Assembly (NCBI GenBank): GCA_905182985.1
Contig: CAJJDN010000126.1
Location: forward strand, 173,729-237,728
Origin: Paramecium sonneborni
Taxonomy: Eukaryota; Ciliophora; Oligohymenophorea; Peniculida; Parameciidae
DNA: 64,000 nt
Reading direction: 5' to 3'
Positions 36,945 through 48,522 of this stretch are shown here, one piece after another. The stretch's first letter is position 1. Every line of letters starts with the position of its first letter. Both the position numbers and the translations under genes were made by a program. The notes beneath the pieces were generated by a model. The model saw only the letters and a list, made by a program, of their open reading frames with translations, was not told where the DNA came from and searched no databases.

Positions 36945-38298
36945 ATGGCAACTCCTTAAATTTATTGGTTAAAAGAATCTACAGTAGTTTAGGAATATAG
37001 TGTAGTAGGTATAATTGATGGTTCAGGATCAATGGTTGAGGCATGGAATGACTTATGTAAAGCATGGAATTACTTTATAACTGGATTTAAAAGTGTTTAT
37101 TGTATTTAGTTTGATGACTCAGCAATTTTATAAGAAAGTCCATAATTAACAAGTTAAAAAGGGGAGGGCACAAGCATAGAATTAGGATTTAGAGAATTAA
37201 TGAAGTTGATAAAATCTGGTAACTTATTGTAAAATATTCTTATAATATTTGTGACTGATGGAATAGGAGAGAAAGATGGAATAAACTAATACTTTTAAGA
37301 ATTGAATAAGGAATTTGAGTAATTACATTCTTAAGGATATTAATTTAAATTTCATACATTAGCATTTGGAGAAGATTTTTCACATACAGTAGCTGCAGAA
37401 TTGAAAATGATTATTCATAATGCTGGAATATTATCATCTTAAATTGATTTAATATCAAACACAAAAGTTGATTTTACAAAAGTATTGTAAGATATAAAGG
37501 ATGAAGTATTTTATTAAATGATACGTGTTGATCCTTAATGTTAATTAACTACGTTTACAAATCCAGTACATAGAGTAACTCCTAATTAAGTTGTATATAC
37601 AACTTCTAGTTCAATTAGAGTAGGAGGAAAATAAATTAATTTAGATAAAGAAGGTGTCTCTCTTGAAGCTTTGGATAGATTTATTAGATAAATAATGTCT
37701 AAATTAATGGAATACAATTCAGTAGGTAAGAATGTTAAATAGGAGGCAATATAAGCATTATAAGTTATTGAAAAATTGAAATCTAGAGTAGTAGTTAAAG
37801 AAGATGATGAAGAAGTTTAAAAATTTATTGATTAAAATATATAAAAAATTGAAGAATTTGCTAGTGGTAATCTAAATTTGAAAGAATTTGAACCAGTTAA
37901 AGCTGCATAATTTATGCATGATGTTTAAGATCTTATCATAAGAGATAAAAAGAAAATGCAAAGAATTAAAAGAAAGTCTGCTGTTCATGCTTAATTAACT
38001 ATGCATCCTTAATAACCTAAGGTAATCTATTTAATTATCATATTAGTAATAAGTTAAAGATTATTACAAAGAATTAGCTTTAAAAAGATTAGAACAATAT
38101 GAAAAATAATTAAGTAACTAAGAACTTTTTGAAGACTTAAAAGAATTTGCTAAATAAAACAAGGTTAAAACATTAGATTAAATAGTTTATTTAACTAAAA
38201 CTCATGATTTCTAATTGAAAAATATCAAAGAATTTATATAAAATGATGAAGATACAGCCATAGACATGATAGATTTATTCCTAATATCTTTAGATTGA
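36945..38298 (+). CDS. von Willebrand factor A-domain protein
   Basis: 442 aa with one 25-nt intron near the 3' end, after ...MHPQQPK. The vWA domain fills the first ~200 residues: VVGIIDGSGSMVEAW holds the MIDAS D-x-S-x-S, GEGTSIELGF supplies the MIDAS Thr, and IIFVTDGIGEKDG its Asp. The rest is helical and charged (KLKSRVVVKEDDEEVQ; RDKKKMQRIKRKS). No signal peptide or membrane segment, so an intracellular vWA protein. Such proteins often form complexes in proteasome, DNA repair or chaperone settings; the flanking otubain genes hint at ubiquitin biology, but that is inference. Confidence 0.85.
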
Positions 38299-38562
38299 GT
38301 TCAATCAAGTTTATTGAAAATATCTATATTTAAAATAATTATAAACTGATTCATGATTCTCAATACTATTCCAGATGTTATCAATCAATTTTCTTTTAAA
38401 TTTTAATATTCATTTTACTTCTATTATTATTATATCATATATTTTTATTTATTAAATCATTTTTAATTTTATAACTAAAATAATCATTTATCAATTCATT
38501 GAAAAAGACCAATTTTATAATTACCATTTTTCTTTAACAATATTATTTTATTTTTTTATTAT

Positions 38563-39372
38563 TCATTATATTGATTTACCTAAAAATTTCATGTTACATT
38601 TCTTAATCATAATAAAGTTATAATACATTTTTAAATATCTAGCTACTTCTTTAATAATAATTTTTTTACTATCAAACTCAGATTCCCAAATTAATAGTTT
38701 TTATAAATCAACAATTAATTATTTAATTTCCTCCATATACTTAGATTGAACTAAATGATCACTAAGATTTCAAAAGATATATCTATAAAAAAACCAGTCT
38801 CATTTTTTAAAGTTGATATTATGAAAATTAACATTCAAATTATTAATATTTCTCCTCAATATCTTCATTAGTTTTTAATTATTTAATCTAATAAAGAATT
38901 CATTTTAAATTTTTTTTTTAATTATAAATTATCAATTTAAATATTTTAAATGTTTATTCTACTTCTTAAATTAATAGATTATATTTAATCAATAAATGAA
39001 TCAAATTCATAATATAATCCTCATAATTAATTAATAAAAGTTTTATAAATGAAAATCCAAAAGCAGTTTAAAAACAATTTCCATCTCGTTTGACTGGAAT
39101 AAAACCATTACATAATTATTTTAAAATGTTTGTTATTTATAATTATTTCATGTTATATTCTTAAAACAAGTCTTATTACTTTTTATTTTCTTAAATGTAT
39201 ATTCTATCTTTTTCATCTAAACTAATTCATAAGTCTATTTATTAAGTAGTTCTTTAAAGATTTCAAATATTTTTTTGGTCCTTTCAATATCCTATTGTTG
39301 AAACTCTTTTAATTTACTTTCTGATAATATTGTATTTATTTATAAGAGATAATAATCAAAAGATTTTTTCAT
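38563..39372 (-). pseudogene. Otubain-like pseudogene, inverted copy 3
   Basis: Similar to the C-terminal protease of the neighbouring otubain genes: LKQLCNGFIPVKRDGNCF, TAFGFSFIKLLL and KLLIWESEFDSKKIIIKEVA align with copies 1 and 2. It is broken by a frame jump upstream of the Cys box, another near a run of A at about 38908, and in-frame TGA codons in KK*DWFF and YIF*NLSD. No GT-AG intron of normal size removes these. The catalytic-His segment was not found. An N-terminal open piece starts at 39372 (MKKSFDYYLLQINTIL). Orientation is opposite to copies 1 and 2. Confidence 0.75.
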
Positions 39373-39710
39373 CGCTGATCCCTTTTCTCTCTAATTATTT
39401 TTAGGATCTTTTTCCTTATAGTTTTTTAGTTTGAATTAATAGATTAATCATCAAAGATAATAAATTAATTAATCTTTAATTAGTTGATTCGATGATTTTA
39501 ATATCAAAATAATATATAAATGGTATTTATTCAAAATTATTGAAAATTTTAAGAGAGAGATCGAGAATATGAGATCATTAAATTAAATTCTAGAACAAGA
39601 ACAAATTTCTTTTTATGATATAAAAATAGTTTAGATTTTCAATTGATATTGTTTCTTATTCTATTAAATTTTCTAATTATTTATAAATTTAACGGATAAA
39701 TTCTTTTTAA
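39373..39710. other. Intergenic region
   Basis: About 340 bp, AT-rich, between the otubain pseudogene (minus) and otubain copy 2 (plus). A short open piece (MRSLNQILEQEQISF at ~39570) has no obvious continuation. Nothing else recognised. Confidence 0.4.
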
Positions 39711-42233
39711 ATGAATAATTCCAAAGATCCATTTAGGTATAGTTAATGATATTTAAAAAAGATAGGTACTGCCAATAACTAAAAAATATGAGTAACAAAA
39801 GTTTTATAGAGATGTATTACTAAACCATTTATCTATTATTTTAATATCATTAAAAAAATACGAAGCACAATTAGAATAAGAGATTGCTCAAAAAAAGCTC
39901 AGCTTAAAATGTTTTGATATTAAACCTTAACTTAATGATTAAATTCACACTCCAAAAAAAGTTCCATTTCATTAAATAGATACTTTTTAATAAAATTCTA
40001 CTATAAAAAAAAAACCAAATCCAAAAAAAGTTCCATAACATTAAATAGATACTTTTTAATAAAATTCTACTATAATAAAAAAACCAAATNNNNNNNNNNN
40101 NNNNNNNNNNNNNNNNNNNNNNNNNNNNNNNNNNNNNNNNNNNNNNNNNNNNNNNNNNNNNNNNNNNNNNNNNNNNNNNNNNNNNNNNNNNNNNNNNNNN
40201 NNNNNNNNNNNNNNNNNNNNNNNNNNNNNNNNNNNNNNNNNNNNNNNNNNNNNNNNNNNNNNNNNNNNNNNNNNNNNNNNNNNNNNNNNNNNNNNNNNNN
40301 NNNNNNNNNNNNNNNNNNNNNNNNNNNNNNNNNNNNNNNNNNNNNNNNNNNNNNNNNNNNNNNNNNNNNNNNNNNNNNNNNNNNNNNNNNNNNNNNNNNN
40401 NNNNNNNNNNNNNNNNNNNNNNNNNNNNNNNNNNNNNNNNNNNNNNNNNNNNNNNNNNNNNNNNNNNNNNNNNNNNNNNNNNNNNNNNNNNNNNNNNNNN
40501 NNNNNNNNNNNNNNNNNNNNNNNNNNNNNNNNNNNNNNNNNNNNNNNNNNNNNNNNNNNNNNNNNNNNNNNNNNNNNNNNNNNNNNNNNNNNNNNNNNNN
40601 NNNNNNNNNNNNNNNNNNNNNNNNNNNNNNNNNNNNNNNNNNNNNNNNNNNNNNNNNNNNNNNNNNNNNNNNNNNNNNNNNNNNNNNNNNNNNNNNNNNN
40701 NNNNNNNNNNNNNNNNNNNNNNNNNNNNNNNNNNNNNNNNNNNNNNNNNNNNNNNNNNNNNNNNNNNNNNNNNNNNNNNNNNNNNNNNNNNNNNNNNNNN
40801 NNNNNNNNNNNNNNNNNNNNNNNNNNNNNNNNNNNNNNNNNNNNNNNNNNNNNNNNNNNNNNNNNNNNNNNNNNNNNNNNNNNNNNNNNNNNNNNNNNNN
40901 NNNNNNNNNNNNNNNNNNNNNNNNNNNNNNNNNNNNNNNNNNNNNNNNNNNNNNNNNNNNNNNNNNNNNNNNNNNNNNNNCATTAAATAGATACTTTTTA
41001 ATAAAATTCTACTATAAAAAAAAAACCAAATCCAAAAAAAGTTCCATAACATTAAATAGATACTTTTTAATAAAATTCTACTATAAAAAAAAAACCAAAT
41101 CCGAAAAAAGTTCCATAACATTAAATAGATACTTTTTAATAAAATTCTACTATAATAAAAAAACCAAATGAATAAAAAATACACAAAAAATAGCCATTTG
41201 ATTATAATCTTCTTAAAGTTGATTAAGATGATAATATTAAATAAAACATAATCGAGAGTCAATCCAAAATTGAAAAACCACTTAGTCCATTAAAATAAGA
41301 AGAATAATAAATACAAGTCATAAAAAATGATAATATCAATTAAAATGAAAATATTTAAAGAATTAATTAAATTGAATAACTGCTTGAACATTATCAATTA
41401 AAAATATAATTTTAATATAAAGAGGAAAGATTAAAAAAAACAATTGAGAAAATTAAATAGCTAAAGGAATTGTCATAAGATAAGAGAAATGTGGAAGAAC
41501 AATTTAAAGCTTATTTATAAACTGTTGGTAACTTTAATACTTTATGTAAACATTATTAGATCAAGAATTTAGACCAAAAATTAAAATTAAAAATACATTG
41601 TAATCAAATTTTATTTGTCAGAGGAGATGGTAATTGTTTTTATACTGCATTTATGTATTAATTTTTAGGTCATTTATTATTTACTTACAGTCTTGAAGAG
41701 TATGATTAATTCATTTAATTTGTTTTAAATTAAAAGATTTAATTTAAAATTAACTACAATCAATTTTAAATTGATGATTAAGATTTACTAGAAGAATTTT
41801 TTTATTAATTACAAATTATTAGGTTAATTGAATAAGAAGAAGATCGTAGATAATAACTCTTAAAAGATTTTGTTGAATATAATATCCAAGAAGATGGTTC
41901 AGGTTGTTTTAATAGTTTATCTATAATATTTTTAAGAAATTTGTGTAATTTTTTATTGGATTTCAATTAATTTAAAGATCAATGCAAAGATAGATAAAAC
42001 CTTTTAATTTGGGAGGAAGAGTGTAATAATAATGAGATTATTATTTAAACACTTGCAGTATAATTAAAAATGTAATATTTCATAATATTGAGTTTAGAAA
42101 TGTTAAACTTATATTTTTTTAAAATGGATAATTCATAGTATAAGATTATGAAAATTAGCATAAGAATTAAATTCTTTTGCTTATTTAACCAGGCCATTAT
42201 AATATTGGATTTTTAGAACTTACAAAAAATTGA
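39711..42233 (+). CDS. Otubain-like cysteine protease with 23-aa tandem repeats, copy 2 (contains gap)
   Basis: Introns 39737-39761 (25 nt) and 42072-42097 (26 nt). The frame stays open through the 891-N gap, nominally giving about 823 aa. After ~80 helical residues comes a tract of 23-aa repeats (PKKVPQHQIDTFQQNSTI then KKKPN). A Gln/Glu/Lys coiled coil follows, then the protease: LFVRGDGNCFYTAFMYQF with catalytic Cys, LLIWEEECNNNEIIIQTL, and LLLIQPGHYNIGFL with catalytic His. The second intron sits at the same place as in copy 1. The protease part looks active. The repeat tract is absent from copy 1. Confidence 0.82.
39952..41169 (+). repeat. 69-bp coding minisatellite around the sequence gap
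   Basis: Units at 39952-40020 and 40021-40089, then the gap, then a partial unit at 40981-41031 and full units at 41032-41100 and 41101-41169. Units differ by a few bases only (for example CCA/CCG at the start, AAA/ATA near the end). Each codes for 23 residues in the frame of the otubain gene, so copy-number change would not break the protein. Confidence 0.9.
40090..40980. other. Assembly gap of 891 N
   Basis: Lies inside the minisatellite; the array probably could not be assembled. The gap length divides by three but does not fit a whole number of 69-bp units, given the flanking register. Confidence 0.95.
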
Positions 42234-42480
42234 AAAATTTTCATTTATTATCAAAATAATTTATAATTTTTATTAGAAAAATTTATTTTTTGATTAAAAG
42301 TCATTTGCTACAAAATAATCTAAAAAGATAAAACCTTTATGAAAAAATTAGAATTAATGATATTTTTAAGTAAAATTAAATAATATTTTTATAAATAAAG
42401 TGAAGATTTAAATTAAAATTAGAGAGGCATTTTTTGGAATATAAAAGTTCATTTTACAAATAGAAATTCTTTTAACTCAA

Positions 42481-42909
42481 TCAACTTTCTTTGGTATAAT
42501 TTATTTAATAATTTAACATTTGATTTCTTTATCTTGAAGGTACTCCGAAACTACTTAATTCTTATCTCTAATTATTAATTGATTTTTATTTAAACCTCAA
42601 AATAATTAGGATTAATAATTATAGACACGCTTTATTTGAATTGCAATTATTAAGTAAACAATCAATAATTCCATAATTTGGTCTAAATACATTTCATTTA
42701 TACTATTTTTCAGTCAACTTATGATTACTATATAGTAAATCAATAATTAGACTTTTATCCTCTTTGATTTCATCTAAGACTTATTGAATTGGTTGATTGA
42801 ATCTTCTTTTTAGCTATAAAATATGTATCAATAAATAAACTTAAAACATTTCTTCTCTTTACTTTTTTTGCATTTGCTCAACCTTGAACAACACTTTTTC
42901 TCTTAACAT
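42481..42909 (-). CDS. Small coiled-coil hypothetical protein, 135 aa
   Basis: Exact frame with one 21-nt intron (after ...KLTEKQ). N-terminus KVEQMQKKQREEMFQVYLLI is helical; C-terminus QELSSFGVPSRQRNQML. No family recognised. It converges with otubain copy 2 across about 250 bp that show nothing recognisable. Confidence 0.6.
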
Positions 42910-43153
42910 TATTTAATAATAAAATTATTAATATTTTTATATTCAAATATAAATTAGAAAAGAGCTAATATATTAGTTAGAATATGAATTTTATCATATA
43001 TGTTATTTTTTTAATTTATTAACTTTATAATTCATTTGAAGAAGCATTGAATTTTAATGTAAAAATTGAATTATTTTTTAGAGAGTTATAAAACTTTATT
43101 TATATTTTTTAATTAAATTCTTAAGATCATTGAATAAATATTTTAAAAGTTAA

Positions 43154-44553
43154 ATGAATAATCAGAATATAGACATCGAATTTCTTGATAGTGATGATGA
43201 AGGAAAGGTAAATGAAGACAAACAACAAATCTAGTAATAAAATATGTAGTTAGAAGAAACTCCATCACCAAATATATTTGCAGTTGTCATAATTAATTAA
43301 TACAGCAATAAAATTTAACATAATATATCTAGAACAGATATAATAACAGCTATAGAGTATATAGTCACAAAAATGCTAAATGGATCAATGGTATATATAC
43401 AATTAATTAAAAATAGAAATAAATAAGACCAACTGATGTGAAGATTGAACCTATTTTATCTACTTCAGTATAGAAGGCTTGTTGTTTAATATAAGTGGAT
43501 GATAAAATAGTAAAATAATTAAAAGAATATTAAACTCCTTTATAATTTAGTGATAAAGATCCTAAAAAAGGATTGACTGTGATTTTTGAATTTAAATTTT
43601 TCGAATTTAATGAATTTAATGAATGTGATTTACTTAGTAATGGGAAATTGGTTAAAGAATTTTCAGTTCTTAGACCTCCTTAAGAAACTTAAAGATTTAC
43701 AAGTATAATTTTAGCTATAAATAAAATGGATTAATAAATATATGCAATAAAAAAGGTAAGATTAATGGGAACTATTAGTTGGTAAAGATTATTTTATAAT
43801 TAAATTACTTAAATTAGAGAAGTTAAAGCAATGTTAAGACTTTAACATCCAAATGTAATTAGATTATACAGTTGGTGGGTTGAGTAAGAAATTAATTAAA
43901 AGAATTAAAAATATTTTTACCTTTATTTACAATAAGAATATGATTCATATTTAGGTTGCAACGATTTATTGTAATTTAGTGTTAAATATTTATTAAATGT
44001 GCCATTAGAATTTAAAAGAAAAATTATGAAATCTTTGATTCATTAATTAATTTCTGGATTAGAGTATATTCATGGTTAAGGATTTTTTCATAGAGATTTA
44101 AAATTAGAGAATGTTCTTGTAACAAAAGATAATGCTGGAGAGGTAGCATTAAGAATTTGTGATTTTGATTGGAGTAAAACTCATTTGAATGATGATGGAT
44201 AAAAGAATAATTGGTTAATACTTAGTAAAGATTGTGGTACAGTAGAAATTAATAGTGGAATGCAAAAGAAAGGGATTGTTTATGATGCAAGAGAAGAATT
44301 ATTATAAGTAGGAATAATAATATTAGATCTTTGTGATCCATCATTAAATAAATAAGACAGAATACAAACTTAAAAGGACGCAAAAATTAAGTAAAAATTA
44401 TTTATACTAATATATTATAGTTAATTTAAACCACAAATATTATAAGATTATCAACCTGAGATATAAATCATCTAAGCTTTACTTGGAATGAAATTTAAAT
44501 CAGTACAAGAATTAAGAAATTCATAACTTTATAATAATTATATGCAGATGTGA
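43154..44553 (+). CDS. Protein kinase with DFD motif, eIF2-alpha-kinase-like hints
   Basis: 457 aa with one 26-nt intron (after ...KMLNGSM). Residues ~1-180 have no known domain. The kinase part: IYAIKKVRL lysine, REVKAMLRLQHPNVIRLYSW then WVEQE (the tryptophan-rich stretch recalls PEK/GCN2-type kinases), LEYIHGQGFFHRDLKLENVL, and ICDFDWSKTH where DFG is DFD. The activation segment CGTVEINSGMQKK lacks the usual APE/SPE, and the C-lobe is short. HRDLKLEN is intact, so activity cannot be excluded, but a weak or dead kinase is possible. Confidence 0.78.
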
Positions 44554-44773
44554 TCAGATTGAACTATCTGAATTATACAGATATGTTAAAATAAAATAAT
44601 TTAAATATTGTAATTTAATAATTGAATAAAATTATCCCAGTTAAATTTTTATAAGTGTTTTAATGTGCAAATATAAATATCACTAATATAATGCCCAATA
44701 AAGAGCTGATATATGACTTAATGTTTTACTTTATAAAGTCTTGATTATAACTTCTCTCTAGTAACCATATTAT

Positions 44774-46145
44774 TCAATCTATTTTTTATATATGATTAAT
44801 AAATACTTAGCAAATAATTCTTAGATCTAAATTTTGATTTGGCTATTACTTATTTTATTTAAAGTCAATATCTTTCATCCAAGTGTGCTTCATAATTTCT
44901 GTTAATGTATATCTTAATTTAGGATTAATATTTAGAATAGATTTCATTAAATCTACGGCTTCATTTGAAAGATTAGCTTTTTTAATTTCCATAAAATTTA
45001 ATAACCCACTCTAAATCTATTAATTTAGTTCATTCATATTATTTCCCTTAAATGGAGTTTTACCGACTAATAAAATATAAAGAAGAACTCCTGAACTCCA
45101 AATATCACTTGCAAATCCTTCATATCCAGTTTTTTGTGTCATTATTTCAGGTGCCAAATACGCAGGAGTTCCACATTGTTCTAATATTTTTTATCCCTTA
45201 ACAATTTATCGACTTACTCCAAAATCACATAACTTAATTGATTCTCCTTATAACAATATATTATCTAATTTAATATCTCTATGTAATATATTATGGTTTT
45301 GTAATATTTAAAGTGCCAATATCAATTATCCAAATATATTTTTAGCCATTTATTCTGATAATGGTTTTTCTTTAGTAAATTTAATTAAATCTCCACCTTC
45401 TACATATTCCATAATTAAATAAATTTATCTTTTAGTTTCAAAAACTTCATATAAACGTATACAACATTTATATGGTTATAAGAGTTTCATTAAAGTAATT
45501 TCTTACATTAATCTTTTTTTGGCACTCTCATTTTTTAAACTTGATTTATCAATAATTTTCATTGCCACTTTTACTCCAGTGAGTATTTAGATTCCTAAAC
45601 AAACTTTAGCAAAAGCTCCTTTTCCTATTACAGAACACAGCTGCCTATTTTAAGTCTATATATTAAACCTTATAATAATCTGCTGTTGTTGTTGGTATTC
45701 TTTTTTTCACTTTTATTGTATTTGCTATTCTGTTAGCTAATATTACCCGTTCCTTCATTAAATCTTCATCCATCTTAATCTATGGCTCATTTAATTACAA
45801 TAAGAAATCTTAACAATCTGCTAATTCAATTTCAGGACCTAATAAATCTCCTAAAATTCTTGGAATTTTATCTTCTTTTGGTCCATTTGATGTAGATCTT
45901 GTACGAACTGAAGAAGTAGATCTACTAACACTAATATTTGTTATTTGCTTTTTCTATTTTACTAAATCTATTTTGACAGCCTCAACTTTATTATTATTTT
46001 TAGTAATCGAAGTTACAGGTCGTGATGCTATTGGTTTAGGTAATGTTTTCAACGATGATTGATTTGTATGATGAGATTTATTGGCAGATAGTGTTATACA
46101 TTTCACTTATTTAACCTGCTGATTTAATTTCTTCAGTTAACTCAT
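44774..46145 (-). CDS. Ser/Thr protein kinase (CAMK/AMPK-like)
   Basis: 447 aa with one 28-nt intron immediately before the glycine loop. The N-terminal ~150 residues are basic and Ser/Thr-rich (SVSRSTSSVRTRSTSNG). Catalytic core: VIGKGAFAKVCLG, VAMKII, HNILHRDIKLDNILL, KLCDFGVSRQIV, CGTPAYLAPEIM, DIWSSGVLLYILLVGKTPF. All key residues are present. The core ends with RYTLTEIMKHTWMKDIDF. The APE/DIWSSGV pattern fits the CAMK group. No regulatory domain seen after the core. Confidence 0.9.
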
Positions 46146-47207
46146 TATAAACAGTTAATTTATTAAAAATATATTTTAACATAAATAAAACCCATTTTAT
46201 ATTCTTATTTTCAATGTAAAATATTAATTTATATTATTCCACTTTAAAAAATAGAATTCAATTCTTTAAAGATTATAATTATAATATAATTGCAATAGTT
46301 CATTAATTTTAAATATTTAATTTTTCTTTGATTATATAAATATTCAATTATATCATTACTAATCAATATATTTAATTCCAATATTAAAATTATTTGATGT
46401 TAGATTAATAATAAAACAAATTTACTAACACTTCTATTATATTCTCTTAAATAGATTCTCTTATATCAAAAAATACCATTTTAATAATACTAATAAATAA
46501 AACTATTAATTATATGTCGAAATGTTTTGATAATAAAGATATAACATTCAGCTTCCAATATTAATAATATTTCTTAATATATCGCAATCTTTTAAGAAAT
46601 TAGCTTTCAACAACAATTTTATAATCAAGTTTGTCTCTTAATCAAATTTGCTTTATTATTTTTTCTCAATTTTCAAGTGTTTTTATTAGAATTTTTAAAA
46701 TTTTAATGAAAAAAATTACTTAATTTACTTATTTTTCTATTAATTGTTATTGACTTTTAATATATCATACAATTTTCTGAAATCTTATTAGAATAGATTT
46801 AATTAAACAAAACACTTACTTTTGATATTATATTACCGTATCATTTACATTTTAATTAATATTTTTTTTAATAAATCAAAATCATCAATAAAAATTGAAA
46901 AAGGGAAAAAGGCTACAACAAAGTTAGAGTTTAATCAATATAATTTGATGCTTAAATTAAAATAAATACGAATTTCAGAATTAAAAATATAAAATTTATT
47001 AATTGCATGTGTTAAATAAATAATTTATAATTAAATTAAGGGATTAGAATAGTGTAGTGTGTTATTGATTATATTTAAAAAGCTAGTGTCAATTAATTTA
47101 TGATTATATTTATCTATATATGAGCATATTCATAGAAAGAATTATTATTTTCAAAATTTCTTAAGCATTTTATAATAAACAAAATCGTTATTAAGAAAAA
47201 AGAAGAT
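46146..47207. other. Long intergenic region holding an otubain fragment
   Basis: About 1.06 kb, very AT-rich, between two kinase genes in divergent orientation. The only content recognised is the decayed otubain-like piece at 46371-46556 on the minus strand. The remaining sequence should include both promoters. Confidence 0.5.
46371..46556 (-). pseudogene. Decayed otubain-like fragment, copy 4
   Basis: Reads at nucleotide and protein level like the end of otubain copy 1: VISLLSKHFDIQ against VISLLSKYLDM, KMVFFDIRE against QVIFFDKGE, and the following REYN...LLIQ region shifted in frame. The segment matching the catalytic GHYNIG is altered and frame-broken. No complete frame and no Cys box found, so a relic. 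Confidence 0.65.
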
Positions 47208-48499
47208 ATGAATTCTAAGGTGTTTTAATAATTGAAAGATCAAGTTGCGATATAGAATAAGAATGAATTGTACATAATAAATTAAGTTATAAGGTTATGT
47301 TAAATAGATCCTCAATGGGGTAAAAGAGAAAATAATTAAAAGAAAAGTGAAAAGTAACATATAATATATTTTTGAAGGGACTTTCACATAATTGAATAGT
47401 GTTTGGGATAGGGTGCTTATGGGTCAGTATAACTAGTGAGAGATGTTAATAGCCGCATTTATTATGCAAGAAAGGCGGTATAGGTTGTTCAATAATGTTA
47501 GATTAGTAAATCATAATTAGTAACTCAGGGATCAATAGATAACTTAAAGAGGGAAATATAAATATAAAAATCTCTATGTCATCCAAATATTTTAAAATTG
47601 TGTTATTGTTATGAAGATTCAATGAGGTACTGTTAAGTAAATAAAAAAATAGTGTATTGCTTATCTTAGAATATGCAGAGTTGGGATCACTATTTTAATT
47701 GATAAAACGAAGATAACGAATACAAGAGAGAGAGGCAAATTAATATTTTTAGTAATTATTAGCTGGTTTAGAATATATGCATAGAATGAAGATTGTACAT
47801 AGAGATTTAAAAGTAAAAATAGAATTTATAAAATAGCCCGAAAACATATTAATAACTAAATCAGGAGATTTAAAAATAGGTGATTTTGGATGGGCTACCT
47901 AAATGCCAAATTATCATAAAGCCTTCTGTGGTACAACTGAATATATGTCCCCTGAAATGATTTAATCTTAAATAACAGATTATAAATCAGACATTTGGAG
48001 TCTGGGAGTGTTGTTGTATGAAATGGTTTAAGGAAAAACACCTTTTTAAGGAATGACATTTATTGAAAAGAGTTAAAAAATATTATCAAGAAAGAAATTA
48101 GAATTTGAATTTGATGTATCAGATGAATGTAAGTAATTAATTAATAGTTTACTATAACATAATATTCATAATAGACCATCAATTGAATAAATAAAAAATC
48201 ATTAATGGATGTTATTTTAAGGATAAGATAGAAAAAGTTCAATTAGAAGTTCTTCAATGATTTCTATGAAATCTACACATTATACTTCTGAAGTTCTAGA
48301 AAGTTAATCTAAAATTTTTGATTTTTAATTTGGTCAAAAATCATCAATACAAGAATGGGAAGCTATGAAATTTAGAAGTTAATAGTTTTAGTTTCAACGT
48401 CAATAAGATCATTAATAATAATAACAATAATAAAACAATTATTAAAACAAAGGATTCTTAACTAAAGCTTTAATTGTTTTAGGATGTATTAAACGTTGA
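47208..48499 (+). CDS. Aurora-like protein kinase with Gln-rich tail
   Basis: 405 aa; introns of 24, 26 and 24 nt. Core: [63 protein letters not shown] then TTEYMSPEMI. The DFGW-A and the C-G-T-x-x-Y-x-x-PEM pattern are those of Aurora kinases, which act in mitosis and at basal bodies. The C-terminal ~100 residues are Ser/Gln-rich (RSSSMISMKSTHYTSEVLES, then polyQ). The end falls 23 bp from the stop of the opposing OSBP gene. Aurora assignment is likely but not proven. Confidence 0.85.
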
Positions 48500-48522
48500 T
48501 TATATTGATTTCAAATTCAAAT

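Noticed and set aside
39904..41262. 452-aa minus-strand frame across the N gap with repeated SRILLKSIYLM
   Set aside because: It is the reverse of the 69-bp repeat; the plus strand is the otubain gene with protease motifs.
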